Assembly (NCBI RefSeq): GCF_040253635.1
Contig: NZ_JBEJGX010000003.1
Coordinates: forward strand, 6,845,501-6,909,500
Source of the DNA: Streptomyces sp. Edi2
GTDB lineage: Bacteria > Actinomycetota > Actinomycetes > Streptomycetales > Streptomycetaceae
DNA: 64,000 nt
Reading direction: 5' to 3'
Shown here: positions 16,839 through 24,687 of the stretch, piece after piece
How the letters are laid out: every line of letters begins with the position of its first letter
How positions within the stretch are numbered: the first letter of the stretch is position 1
Position numbers and translations under genes: made by a program
The notes under the pieces: model-generated
Told to the model about the DNA's origin: nothing
Databases searched by the model: none
Seen by the model: only the letters and a program-made list of their open reading frames with translations

Positions 16839-16920
16839 CATGGGGAATTACGTGACCGCGGGGGTGGGGAATTACGTGACGCAGAACCCGCCTACCTGGG
16901 GAATTTCGTGATCGCTCACA
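16839..16920. repeat. Right end of the IS21 element with three inner binding motifs
   Basis: Three GGGGAATTACGTGA-like copies (near 16840, 16867 and 16899; the last has TTTCG) precede the end ATCGCTCACA. Together with the left end they define the IS borders. Confidence 0.85.
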
Positions 16921-17104
16921 GGCGGTTCGACTCCGGGCCGAATACGTCCCAATGCATCGTCGGCACTCAAACCACGCGGTGCTGCAGGCCGGGCCCCGCG
17001 AAGCGAAGAGATCGGGCGCCTGCGCAGGTTTCAGCTGACCCTGATAGCCCCTGTCTGGCCGCGTCTCGGCCAGAAACGGTGCAGCTCCTGTCCTGCGGTG
17101 TTGG

Positions 17105-18361
17105 TCAGGCCGAGTGCGCCTCGCACCTGTCCTGCTGACGCCAGCAAGGCAGGCCGGCTTCGGCAATCAGCTCCTCCGTCTCCTGTGGTCGGATCCCGGC
17201 GTAGACGGCCTGCACTCTACGCAGCCACGCAGCTTCACCGGTGGCGGTGCCGAACGGCTTTTCCGGCAGGGGCTCGGCCGGGACGGTCGAGCGGCAGCCA
17301 CGAGTGGCCGAGACGAGCGCGGCCTTAATCCAGTGGGCCTCCGCGGCCGGCTCGGCGTCGCGATGAGTGAGTGCGGCCTCTTCGGCGGCCGGCCACAGCT
17401 CAGGGGTCACGTGATGGCGCAACAGGTCGACGGCGTCGCCGATTTCCTGAATCCACCCGTCCTGTCGCACATCCATTGGGGGAGTCCAGCGGGTCATCTC
17501 TCGAAGCCGGGTACCAGCAGGCTGAAAGGTCACCTCGGGGAAAACTCTGGTCAGGTCACGCCGGAGCGAATGCATACGCCACAGAGAGCGCCATGTGCGC
17601 CAACGATCGGCCGCTACATGGGTGGTGGGCAGACTGGCTCCGAGAGCGAACAGAGTTGCCGCGAACACGTTGAATACGTTGCCCAGGTTTTCAACGAAGT
17701 GATCGACGTTCGCAGGGGTGGGGGTGAGCATTGCGCCCCACATGTACGTCAGGCGCAGCACCGCGTAGAGGGTGTAGAGCCAGGTGGAGGCAGCACCCAG
17801 CGCCAGTCCGATGCGCAGCACGAGGGAATCGGCCCGGCGGCTGACGTGCGTCCACTGATAGGCGACGGTCCAAGCGGATGCCCCGAGGTAGAGGTAGTAG
17901 CACGCCATGAAGGCTGCCGCTCCCCATTCGCCGGCGTGGTCGGCGGCGAAGTCGCGACTGGGTTGCCTCCGGTCGATGGCGAAGAAGAACAGCAAGATCA
18001 TTACGGGCACGACGGCGGGAATCGACAGCCGGGCGATGCGGGCCACTTTCCGCGAGATGGCGATGTGTCGCGGGGCGTCTTTTCCGGCAAGCACGAGCAG
18101 ATAGCTGGTAACGGCGTAATTGAGCAGAGAGAGGCAAGCCGCGATCGAGACCAGATATTTCACCAGAGCGTCGAAGTCGACTATGCCAACCTGTCCCAGT
18201 GCATCTTTGATCGGGGGGAAGCGGGTCCATAGCGTGACGGCGAAGCCGGCGCTGCAGCCCCACAAGGTCCGTCGGAGGGGGTCGCCATAGCGGGCACCCG
18301 GCAGACGCCATAGCGCTACGGCGGTCATCGCTACGGAAACAGCGAGAATCAGAGAATCCAA
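17105..18361 (-). CDS. MAB_1171c-like multi-pass membrane protein
   Basis: A 418-residue protein started by TTG 18361 with a weak AAGAGA site. About seven hydrophobic segments fill the first 240 residues (LILAVSVAMTAVALW, FAVTLWTRFPPIKD, CLSLLNYAVTSYLLVLAG, LSIPAVVPVMILLFFFAI, AAFMACYYLYLGASAW, GLALGAASTWLYTLYAV, LTYMWGAMLTP). A cytoplasmic region of about 170 residues follows. This layout matches the Streptomyces protein family labelled MAB_1171c putative transporter, usually beside an ImmA/IrrE peptidase, as here (9 bases upstream). No transport substrate is known. It may be the membrane end of a signalling or defence pair. Confidence 0.7.
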   Translation of the reverse strand: MDSLILAVSVAMTAVALWRLPGARYGDPLRRTLWGCSAGFAVTLWTRFPPIKDALGQVGIVDFDALVKYLVSIAACLSLLNYAVTSYLLVLAGKDAPRHIAISRKVARIARLSIPAVVPVMILLFFFAIDRRQPSRDFAADHAGEWGAAAFMACYYLYLGASAWTVAYQWTHVSRRADSLVLRIGLALGAASTWLYTLYAVLRLTYMWGAMLTPTPANVDHFVENLGNVFNVFAATLFALGASLPTTHVAADRWRTWRSLWRMHSLRRDLTRVFPEVTFQPAGTRLREMTRWTPPMDVRQDGWIQEIGDAVDLLRHHVTPELWPAAEEAALTHRDAEPAAEAHWIKAALVSATRGCRSTVPAEPLPEKPFGTATGEAAWLRRVQAVYAGIRPQETEELIAEAGLPCWRQQDRCEAHSA

Positions 18362-18370
18362 GGCAGTCTC

Positions 18371-18943
18371 TTAAGGCAGGCGCCTACGAGGCGGTGCTAC
18401 GGGGTGCGTGAAACTGGCTTCCATCAAACTGATGAGATCATTGCCAGGTGCTGCTTGCTGGCGCGCCAGGCGCTTTATGAGTGAAGCAGAAAACTCTGCC
18501 TGACGCTCTTCATGACTGTCGTAATGTGCACGGGCCTGGTGGGTCACCGGACCGTCCCCACGCACGTCAGCGAGGAACGTTTGGAATAGAGGAGGCAAGA
18601 GCCGATTCTCCTCCTCCGGGGTGAGGGATTTACCGTGACCCAACCACAAGTGAGCTATTTCGTGGATGATCGTGTGCTCAGTCTGGTTCGGGGTGGGGCG
18701 TGGCCTGTAGAGAATGAACGTCGAATTCAAACGCTCCACGGTGACGCGCAGACCGCAAGCTGTCCTCATGTCCCCATGCGCATCCGACACGGGCACGAGG
18801 TGAATCTGGCATTCGCGCGCCGCTTCAATTTCGGCGACGAGTCCCGTGAGGCTGAACGGGGATGGGATGGGTAGGTCGGCCAGCTGGCGTTCACAACGCT
18901 TGCGCAGCAGGCGCATCTCGCCAGCCAGGCGCAACGGCCCCAT
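18371..18943 (-). CDS. ImmA/IrrE-family metallopeptidase
   Basis: A 190-residue protein. ATG 18943 is chosen because GGAGGG lies 8 bases upstream; the ATG at 18958 is poorer. Motif HTIIHEIAHLWLGHG is the HExxH zinc site. LTGLVAEIEAARECQIHLVP, ACGLRVTVERLNSTFILYRP and HYDSHEERQAEFSASLIKRL complete the usual ImmA/IrrE pattern. Such peptidases cleave XRE-type repressors and relieve repression under stress, in phage-like and ICE systems. The likely partner is the XRE gene at 13422, 4 kb away across the IS. Start-to-start with the HAD gene, it faces a divergent promoter region. Confidence 0.85.
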   Translation of the reverse strand: MGPLRLAGEMRLLRKRCERQLADLPIPSPFSLTGLVAEIEAARECQIHLVPVSDAHGDMRTACGLRVTVERLNSTFILYRPRPTPNQTEHTIIHEIAHLWLGHGKSLTPEEENRLLPPLFQTFLADVRGDGPVTHQARAHYDSHEERQAEFSASLIKRLARQQAAPGNDLISLMEASFTHPVAPPRRRLP

Positions 18944-19337
18944 CACTGCTCCCTCCAACAGATGTAAACGTCAGACTCCGCTAGATCCATGGCCAAACTC
19001 ACATGTGGCCTTGAATTAAAAGCGGAAGGCGCGGTTCCGCCTCAGGATGTGTGGAAGAGCATAGATCACGAGAGTGAACTCACTCATCGTGAACTTTCGT
19101 CGTGTCGGGTGCCTTCTGCGTCTCGACCGCCGCTCGCGCGGGGGGAGTTGGTGGGTCTGTGGCGCGTTCGAGATTCTGCGAGTGGCTGGAAATGTGCTCT
19201 ACGCCTCACTCGATTCACGTGCCATCCAGTCGCCTATATTGGGTGCTTGATTCCACGATGTCCGAACTTGAGTGTGCGCAAATGGGCCAAATCCCCTTGT
19301 CAGTGGTGAGGTGAGTGTCGCGATATCGTCAACCACC
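18944..19337. other. Divergent promoter region with palindrome
   Basis: A 394-base region between the ImmA/IrrE gene and the HAD gene. No gene is seen. It contains the perfect 14-bp palindrome GAGTGAACTCACTC at 19072-19085. The region is less GC-rich than its surroundings, as expected for promoters. Confidence 0.6.
19072..19085. promoter_or_regulatory. 14-bp palindrome, candidate operator
   Basis: GAGTGA/TCACTC arms around AC. It sits between two divergent genes and could bind the XRE regulator or another factor. The target is unknown. Confidence 0.35.
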
Positions 19338-19988
19338 ATGAAGTTTTCGGCCGATGCCATCTTGTTCGACAGCGACGAAACGCTCGTTTCGTCTATGAAG
19401 TCGGTCTTCCGCTGCTGGTCGCAGTGGGCGGACGCTCATGGCCTCACGATCGCGGAGATCATGGAGGTCCAGCCGCACGGCAGGCCGGCCGCAGCCATCG
19501 TGGCCGACCTTCTGCCGGCCGAAGAGGTCGCTTCGGCAGTGGCTCTCCTGGAGCAGGCAGAGGTCGACGATGCCATCGCCGGAGGAGTTGTCCCGGTCCC
19601 TGGTTCGCGGGAGCTGTTGGCCTCCTTGCCGGCAGACCGCTGGGCTGTGGTTACTTCCGGCACGCGTAGGGTCGCCGACGCGCGCCTGACAGCCGCAGGG
19701 GTGTGCGCGGCTCATGTCGTCACGGTGGATGACATCACCCATCACAAGCCCGACCCAGAGCCATTCCTTCTAGCGGCGCAGCGCCTTGGTGTCGACCCCA
19801 AGCGTTGTGTGGCCTTCGAAGACGCTCCGGCGGGACTAGCGTCTGCACGTGCGGCGGGGATGACAACGGTGGCTGTCACAACGACCCATGACGCGAGTGA
19901 TCTTGACGCCGATGTGGTGATAGCGGACCTGGCGGCAGTCACCACGTGCGCCACTGAAGCTGGCGTGGAGTTGACCATCGCTATCTGA
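19338..19988 (+). CDS. HAD-superfamily hydrolase (phosphatase-like)
   Basis: A 216-residue protein starting at ATG 19338. Motif I is LFDSDETLVSS (the two Asp residues kept; Glu replaces the usual Gly), motif II AVVTSGTRRVADARL, motif III HKPDPEPFLLAAQRLGVDP, motif IV VAFEDAPAGLASARAAGMT. The lack of the usual DGTL is notable. A cap sequence (MEVQPHGRPAAAIVADLLPA) suggests a sugar-phosphate or phosphoglycolate-type phosphatase of the beta-phosphoglucomutase group. The substrate is unknown. It stands alone. Confidence 0.85.
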   Translation: MKFSADAILFDSDETLVSSMKSVFRCWSQWADAHGLTIAEIMEVQPHGRPAAAIVADLLPAEEVASAVALLEQAEVDDAIAGGVVPVPGSRELLASLPADRWAVVTSGTRRVADARLTAAGVCAAHVVTVDDITHHKPDPEPFLLAAQRLGVDPKRCVAFEDAPAGLASARAAGMTTVAVTTTHDASDLDADVVIADLAAVTTCATEAGVELTIAI

Positions 19989-20153
19989 GGCTTCGATCGC
20001 GCCTCGCCTTTCGGCGGGCTCCGCTCCTTTGCTCGAACACGCTTCTTCAGAAGGGGAGCTGGGTACGGTTCGGCGAGGCGGTACGGGGAACGAACGAGGC
20101 CGGGCGCGACTACGCCTTCGGCGCCTCAAAGCCACGCCTCGGCCGAGCCGAGC

Positions 20154-20594
20154 TCATTGAGAAGGAGGCGGCGCGGGGAGGCCATTGTTCTGCGCGGCGC
20201 TGCTCACGAGCGCGGCTTGGAGCTGCCGGGCGCTCCATTGCGAATGGCTGGGCGCGAGTGTCCACTGGTACCCACAGGGGCACAGGACGCTGGCCGGAGC
20301 CCCCCACTGCCCCTGGAGCGTCAACTCGCCGTCAACCTGGCAGAGGGGACATGCGAGTGGCTCTGTGATCCATTCAGTAACGTAGTCGCCGTCGAGCGTC
20401 GCGTGTAGAACGCTGTCGGCCGTGGGGATGTGAACGCCCCGAGGGACGTTGATTGTGCCAATCTGAACGCGGTAGACCGCGGAGGGATCGAGACCCCGTG
20501 GTCTCTCGGGCTCAGGCGGCAGGCGATCAGCGACCTCGATGGAGTCGATCCTCCTGGCGATCTCAGCGTGCTCCTCAGCTCCCATACCTGCCAA
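20154..20594 (-). CDS. Zinc-ribbon hypothetical protein
   Basis: A 146-residue protein. The C-terminal half has LACPLCQVDGELTLQGQW and VLCPCGYQWTL, giving two CxxC-type pairs of a zinc ribbon. The N-terminus (IARRIDSIEVADRL) is helical. A segment SVLHATLDGDYVTEWITE resembles the peptide read at 30.15-30.25 kb (SILRFTLDGECLTDVL), which hints at a shared small domain. The function is unknown. Confidence 0.6.
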   Translation of the reverse strand: MAGMGAEEHAEIARRIDSIEVADRLPPEPERPRGLDPSAVYRVQIGTINVPRGVHIPTADSVLHATLDGDYVTEWITEPLACPLCQVDGELTLQGQWGAPASVLCPCGYQWTLAPSHSQWSARQLQAALVSSAAQNNGLPAPPPSQ

Positions 20595-20890
20595 TGTAGC
20601 GGCATGGCCCTCGCGGAGCAGCCGATCGGGACCGGTTGGCCGCGGCGGGTGTTTACCTGCGGGAAGTCATCTACGGCCGCTGGTCGTTCGAGCAGGTAGC
20701 ACAGCCCTTTCGTCACGTCACCACCTGAAGTCCCGCGGGTTCCGCGGAGTAGCAGACTCGAAGGTCAGGCCGAAGGCCAGGTCGGTGCGGGTTCACTTCA
20801 TCGAGCGCAAATAGTGACGTTCCGTCGGGAATCCTGATGGTCTGCTGGGAATGTCGATGCACGTTCGGGTCTCCTGATCTGGAGGTGTCG

Positions 20891-21199
20891 ATGACTCTGG
20901 CGGTGGTGCGGTCGCTCGGTGCTCCGCGGCAGTTGGAGACGCCTCAGGAGTTCGAGGGCTTCGAGCAGGAGATCGTCGACCAGTACCTGCTCGCGGGCCT
21001 TGGATCGGGCGTCGCCGACAGCACCTTGAACTCGGACCGGTCCCCGGTCTTCGAGTTCATCCACTTCCGGGGGCGGCCGGTCCTCGGGAGGGCCCGTAAC
21101 GGCCCGCGCGGGAGCAGATCGTGGACTCACGTTCTAGATTCTGGCGGAGGTCAAGTGCGACCTAGCCTGTGGCATTTGGGGTTCGCTCGAACAGGTTGA
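20891..21199 (+). pseudogene. Truncated tyrosine integrase, N-terminal remnant
   Basis: ATG 20891 with GGAGG 6 bases upstream gives MTLAVVRSLGAPRQLETPQE, then FEGFEQEIVDQYLLAGLGSG and SPVFEFIHFRGRPV. This matches the N-terminal part of Streptomyces integrases that read VASLDAP..L.SAEDYE, FEQELVDQY and SVVFEF. After residue 65 the sequence turns into unrelated residues (LGRARNGPRGS) and no catalytic domain follows. A deletion has removed the Arg/His/Tyr core. It marks an old integration or element boundary close to the 7-deazaguanine cluster. Confidence 0.55.
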
Positions 21200-21309
21200 C
21201 CCGCTCCTTCGGGGGATTGTCGTGGTTGGACGTGACTGCCGGTCAGGTCGCCGTTGGCCGGGCGCTTCATGGGCAGGTGTGCTGCCGCGCCCCCGGGGGA
21301 GGTGGCGCG

Positions 21310-22515
21310 TTAGTGGTCAGAGGCCAGCTCGGGCCGGGCGGCGACGGCATCGCGCAGGAAGCTCCGCTTGGAGTAGAACGTGCGTTGCTTGGTCAGTCCG
21401 CGCGCGGACAGGTAGCTGAGAAGCCAGTGGTCGATGCGCTCCATCTCCCACAGCACTTCGTTCTCGTCGTGGTTCAGGAGGCTGCGTGAGCGCCGGTATT
21501 CCAGCTCGCACTGCGAGAGCACCACCTCGGGTGCTGCCAGGAGGGAGCAGTGGTCGAAGAAGATGCCGTAGACGTGGCCGCTTCGCATCGATTCGCACTG
21601 CACGTCGTAGCGGACGCGCCGGAAGGGCGGCATGGCCGTGACCTGGAGGCCCAGTTCCGAGCACAGGTACGCCTCGAAGCCGTCCGGCGAGAGCTCGATG
21701 CCGGAGTAGAGCTGCTCGCGGCGGGCGAAGGCGTCTTGTTCGAACCACTTACGTTTTAGCACGTGCCCGGCGGTGACTGTGGGGATGAAGGAGGCGTAGC
21801 CGCGCTCGGATTCGGGGCCGGTGACGTCGAAGAGATAGTTCTCGGTGAAATGGATCTGGAACTCCTCCCGGTACTCCGGTCGGCAGCCGTCCAGTTCACC
21901 GATCCGCAGTGCCTTCAGCAGTTCCAGGGACACCGCCCAGACGTCGGGCGCCGGGTCGAGGTTGTACTTGTACTCCAGCTCCGTCCCGGCGAAGTGGGTG
22001 CGGAAGTAGCGCAGATGGTTGTTGAGCTGCATGGACGACGCCGTGTGCGCTGCCAGTGCCGGCGTCAGCCAGCGCAGGGCCTGCACCGGGCCTTCACCGA
22101 CCGGCTCGGGGGTGGTGCGGACGAAGCAGGCGTCCTGGGGGTAGAAGCGGATCTGCGCGTACACGTGGTAGCCGCCGGGGTGTTCGGCCAGGTAGCACAG
22201 GGGCACGAGCCCGGGGGCCGCGGACGGGCCGACCAGCGCGCGCAGAGCGGGGCCGGCGATGGCGTCGGGGAACAGGCCGCTGCCCTCGATCCGGTCTGCT
22301 CCGAGTCGGCCCCCCTCTGCGGTCAGGCCGATGACGTCGCACTCTCCGAGCGTGTCCCACCTGATGACGACGGTGGTGCTCGGTACGCAGACCTCCTGGG
22401 CAGCCACCCGGACCAGGACGATCGGGTCGTCCGCCCGGCGGGGTGCGGTCCCGTTGAGCAGGTGGATTCCGCCCAGGACGATCCAGGTGCATCGGGTCGT
22501 CTCGTCACTGCTCAC
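21310..22515 (-). CDS. CYTH-like (triphosphate tunnel) domain protein
   Basis: A 401-residue protein from GTG 22515 with a good GAGAGGAAG site. The first 150 residues hold a sheet-rich region (TWIVLGGIHLLNGTAP, VVIRWDTLGECDVIGL). The second half shows the CYTH signature ELEYKYNL (ExExK), then HFTENYLFDV, VRYDVQCESMRSGHVYGIF and LSQCELEYRRSRSLL. CYTH enzymes bind triphosphates and divalent metals, for example adenylate cyclase class IV, thiamine triphosphatase or polyphosphate enzymes. Its place beside nucleotide-processing genes suggests action on a nucleoside triphosphate. Family assignment is by motif only. Confidence 0.6.
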   Translation of the reverse strand: MSSDETTRCTWIVLGGIHLLNGTAPRRADDPIVLVRVAAQEVCVPSTTVVIRWDTLGECDVIGLTAEGGRLGADRIEGSGLFPDAIAGPALRALVGPSAAPGLVPLCYLAEHPGGYHVYAQIRFYPQDACFVRTTPEPVGEGPVQALRWLTPALAAHTASSMQLNNHLRYFRTHFAGTELEYKYNLDPAPDVWAVSLELLKALRIGELDGCRPEYREEFQIHFTENYLFDVTGPESERGYASFIPTVTAGHVLKRKWFEQDAFARREQLYSGIELSPDGFEAYLCSELGLQVTAMPPFRRVRYDVQCESMRSGHVYGIFFDHCSLLAAPEVVLSQCELEYRRSRSLLNHDENEVLWEMERIDHWLLSYLSARGLTKQRTFYSKRSFLRDAVAARPELASDH

Positions 22516-22696
22516 GGCTGGACTTCCTCTCCGAAGCAGACACCGTGGCGGCATACTCGTTGCTGGCTGCTTCGCCGTCGTGGTGCTGTCTGTGCGTCTC
22601 GTTGTTGAGCAGGGCGTCCGCGTCCGTGGGGCGCATTAGGGCGGCCGGTGGGCCGAATGACAGGCAGCTGCGAGGCGTCCGCATAGGGTGTGACGA

Positions 22697-23224
22697 GTGA
22701 GTCACGGTGAACTTGAACAGATGATTTTGGACGCGGCGGTCGCCGATGCCCGCCTCGCTGCGCTGGTGTTCGACGGTGCCCAGGCGTGGCTGGAACAGGC
22801 ACGCCAGGCGCCTATGGAGCCGCTGGCGGCCGACGTCTGGGCCACCGATCCGTCCTTCAGTCACGTCCTGCTCGTGAAGCACCGGGTGCGCGGCTGGGTG
22901 CCGCCCGGCGGCAAGGTCGAGCCAGGTGAGACGCCACGGGCCGCCGCGGCACGTGAACTGGAAGAGGAGACTGGCCTGCGGGCAGAGCTGCTGTCCGTGC
23001 CGGCGGCCGTTGCCGTCCGTTCGTATCGTTCCGACTGGTCCCCGACGCTGGGCCTGTCGTACGCCGCCGTCATCGACCATGAGGTTCCGCTGGGTGAAAA
23101 GGGCCAGCCGGCGGCATGGATCAGCCTCGATGAGGAGTGGGAGAGCGTTTTCCCCGAGGACCGCGACCGCATCCTCGCGCACGTGCGTCGGCTGAAGTCG
23201 GGGAGTTCGGTCGCGGCTCACTGA
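22697..23224 (+). CDS. Nudix hydrolase
   Basis: A 175-residue protein from GTG 22697. The Nudix box is intact: GGKVEPGETPRAAAARELEE then ETGL (GX5EX7REUXEEXGU). The flanks VLLVKHRVRGWVPPG and SYAAVIDHEVPLGE are typical. Nudix enzymes cleave nucleoside diphosphates linked to another group. It faces the leftward cluster convergently on one side and stands divergent to the CYTH gene on the other. Whether it belongs to the cluster is inferred from the shared theme. Confidence 0.85.
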   Translation: MSHGELEQMILDAAVADARLAALVFDGAQAWLEQARQAPMEPLAADVWATDPSFSHVLLVKHRVRGWVPPGGKVEPGETPRAAAARELEEETGLRAELLSVPAAVAVRSYRSDWSPTLGLSYAAVIDHEVPLGEKGQPAAWISLDEEWESVFPEDRDRILAHVRRLKSGSSVAAH

Positions 23225-23241
23225 CTCTCGCCCCCGGCCGG

Positions 23242-23784
23242 TCAAATGACGGTGTCGATCCGGGCGAGGCTGTCGCCGGTCATGGTCACGAGCTGCAGCT
23301 CGTGCAGGAAGCGGACCCACACAGGCTCGAGTCCGGGCTCCTTGGTGAACTCCGTATTGCTGAGGCGCCCATCGGCGTAAGCGGCGGTACGCAGCGCGTA
23401 CTGCTGGAGCTGGTCGGGGTGTATCCATCGGGGGGCGCGCACCTCTCGGGCGGACGGGCGGAGTGGACCTGATGCCTCGGCCTGGTAGATCCACCAGCGG
23501 TGGCCAACGGCGCTGGTCGATGTGCGACGGCATCGGTTGGGCCGCCACTCGGTCAGCAGTAGGTGGAGCTGGCTGACGGCGAGCCCGACTTCTTCGGCGA
23601 CCTCAGCGCGGGCGGCACCTTCGGGGCCGCCGTGCTGATCGATGTGACCGGCGACCGGTGCGATCCCGGCCGGGGGCGTCGCCCGCTCGAACACGAGGAG
23701 GCCGTCGGGGGAGGAGATGAGCACCCCGACGCTGGCGTGGTCACAGATCTTCTCCCCCGAGGTGGAGGTGCCCGGGGCAGTCAC
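23242..23784 (-). CDS. Nudix hydrolase with altered box
   Basis: A 180-residue protein. GTG 23784 overlaps the methyltransferase stop (GTGA). VGVLISSPDGLLVFERA opens the fold, and the box reads GHIDQHGGPEGAARAEVAEE then VGL: the Gly-X5-Glu Glu is Gly and the Arg before Glu is Ala, while EVAEEVG keeps the EE pair. The C-terminus (VRFLHELQLVTMTGDSLARI) is extended. Two consensus residues are lost, so activity may be changed. It is the last gene of the leftward cluster. Confidence 0.75.
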   Translation of the reverse strand: MTAPGTSTSGEKICDHASVGVLISSPDGLLVFERATPPAGIAPVAGHIDQHGGPEGAARAEVAEEVGLAVSQLHLLLTEWRPNRCRRTSTSAVGHRWWIYQAEASGPLRPSAREVRAPRWIHPDQLQQYALRTAAYADGRLSNTEFTKEPGLEPVWVRFLHELQLVTMTGDSLARIDTVI

Positions 23785-24623
23785 TGCGCCTCTTCGGGAC
23801 GTTGGGCGACCACGACGAGCCAGCTCGTTACGGTCGGGGCGTCGGGGGCGGTGAGGGCGTATGCCTTCTCCAGGATCGCCATGCGCTGTTCGTGGGTGAA
23901 GTCGCCGTCGGGGCGGGCGAACACGGGGATGGACAGCCATGCCTTCTTCTCGGCCATGGTGCTGTGCTGGGCGGTGATCTCGGTGTCCAGGACGGTCATT
24001 CCGGCGGCGGCCAGTTCCCCGGCTACGGTGCTCAGGGGCAGCTTGGGCGGTGCGTAGGTGGCCGGGGGCGGGGTGTAGCCATGATCGCGGGCGGCGATCT
24101 GCTGGATGAGGCGATTCAGCGAGAGCCCGGTGCGCATGGTGTTCTCGTCGTCGTGGCGGATGCCGGCGAAGCCGCCGCCGATGTTGAAGACGAACCGCCC
24201 CCCGGGGCGTAGGACGCGGTGGACTGCGGCGAACACGGCGGGGACGTCGGTCTTCCAGATCGCGGAGTTGCACACCACGGCGTCGACGGATCCGGTCGGG
24301 ACGTGGGTGGTTAGGTCCTCGGCCGGGGCGGTGACCCAGGTCAGGCGCGGGTCGGGCAGCATGCGGCAGCCGACGCGCTGCATGGCGGCGGCGTAGTCCA
24401 GGGAGATGACCCGGGCTTGGGCTGGTGCGAGCGCGAGGATCGCCTCGGCGGTCGCGCCGGCTCCGCCGCACAGGTCGACCACCAGGTTGCTGCCGGTGAT
24501 CTGGGCGCGGTGGGCGAGGTCGCGGCTGGTAGCGCTGTACATGGGGTAGTCGCGGGTGAAGACGGCGTACGCCTCGGCGGTGGTGTTCTCGTCCCATCCG
24601 AGGACAGCGTCATGGGGTGCCAT
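23781..24623 (-). CDS. Class I SAM-dependent methyltransferase
   Basis: A 280-residue protein from ATG 24623 with GAAGGA upstream. Motif I is LVVDLCGGAGATAEAIL, followed by VISLDYAAAMQRVGCRML, LTWVTAPAEDLTTHVP, VDAVVCNSAIWKTDVPAVFA and VHRVLRPGGRFVFNIGG. It resembles Streptomyces small-molecule methyltransferases (UbiE/ArsM-like). It is translationally coupled to the downstream Nudix gene (GTGA), and is part of the 7-deazaguanine cluster. A substrate such as the modified base or nucleotide is inferred, not shown. Confidence 0.8.
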   Translation of the reverse strand: MAPHDAVLGWDENTTAEAYAVFTRDYPMYSATSRDLAHRAQITGSNLVVDLCGGAGATAEAILALAPAQARVISLDYAAAMQRVGCRMLPDPRLTWVTAPAEDLTTHVPTGSVDAVVCNSAIWKTDVPAVFAAVHRVLRPGGRFVFNIGGGFAGIRHDDENTMRTGLSLNRLIQQIAARDHGYTPPPATYAPPKLPLSTVAGELAAAGMTVLDTEITAQHSTMAEKKAWLSIPVFARPDGDFTHEQRMAILEKAYALTAPDAPTVTSWLVVVAQRPEEAQ

Positions 24624-24687
24624 CGTGAAGTCCTTCGCTTCGGGGAAGGGCCCCGGCCAGGTCGAGCGGGCCGGAGCCGGTCTGGGG

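Larger units (their letters stand above)
14297..16920 (-). mobile_element. Complete IS21-family insertion sequence
   Basis: Ends TGTGAACGATCACG (14297) and, inverted, TGTGAGCGATCACG (to 16920) match at 21 of the first 23 bases. Extra copies of the CACGTAATTCCCC motif follow inside both ends, as IS21 elements have multiple transposase sites. It contains istA and istB with an ATGA overlap. GGCGG flanks both sides (14292-14296 and 16921-16925), a 5-bp target duplication. Both genes look intact, so it may be active. Confidence 0.93.

Noticed and set aside
16921..16940. GGTTCGACTCC next to the IS, looking like a tRNA T-arm
   Set aside because: The flanks do not pair as a T-arm and no acceptor or anticodon arm was found.
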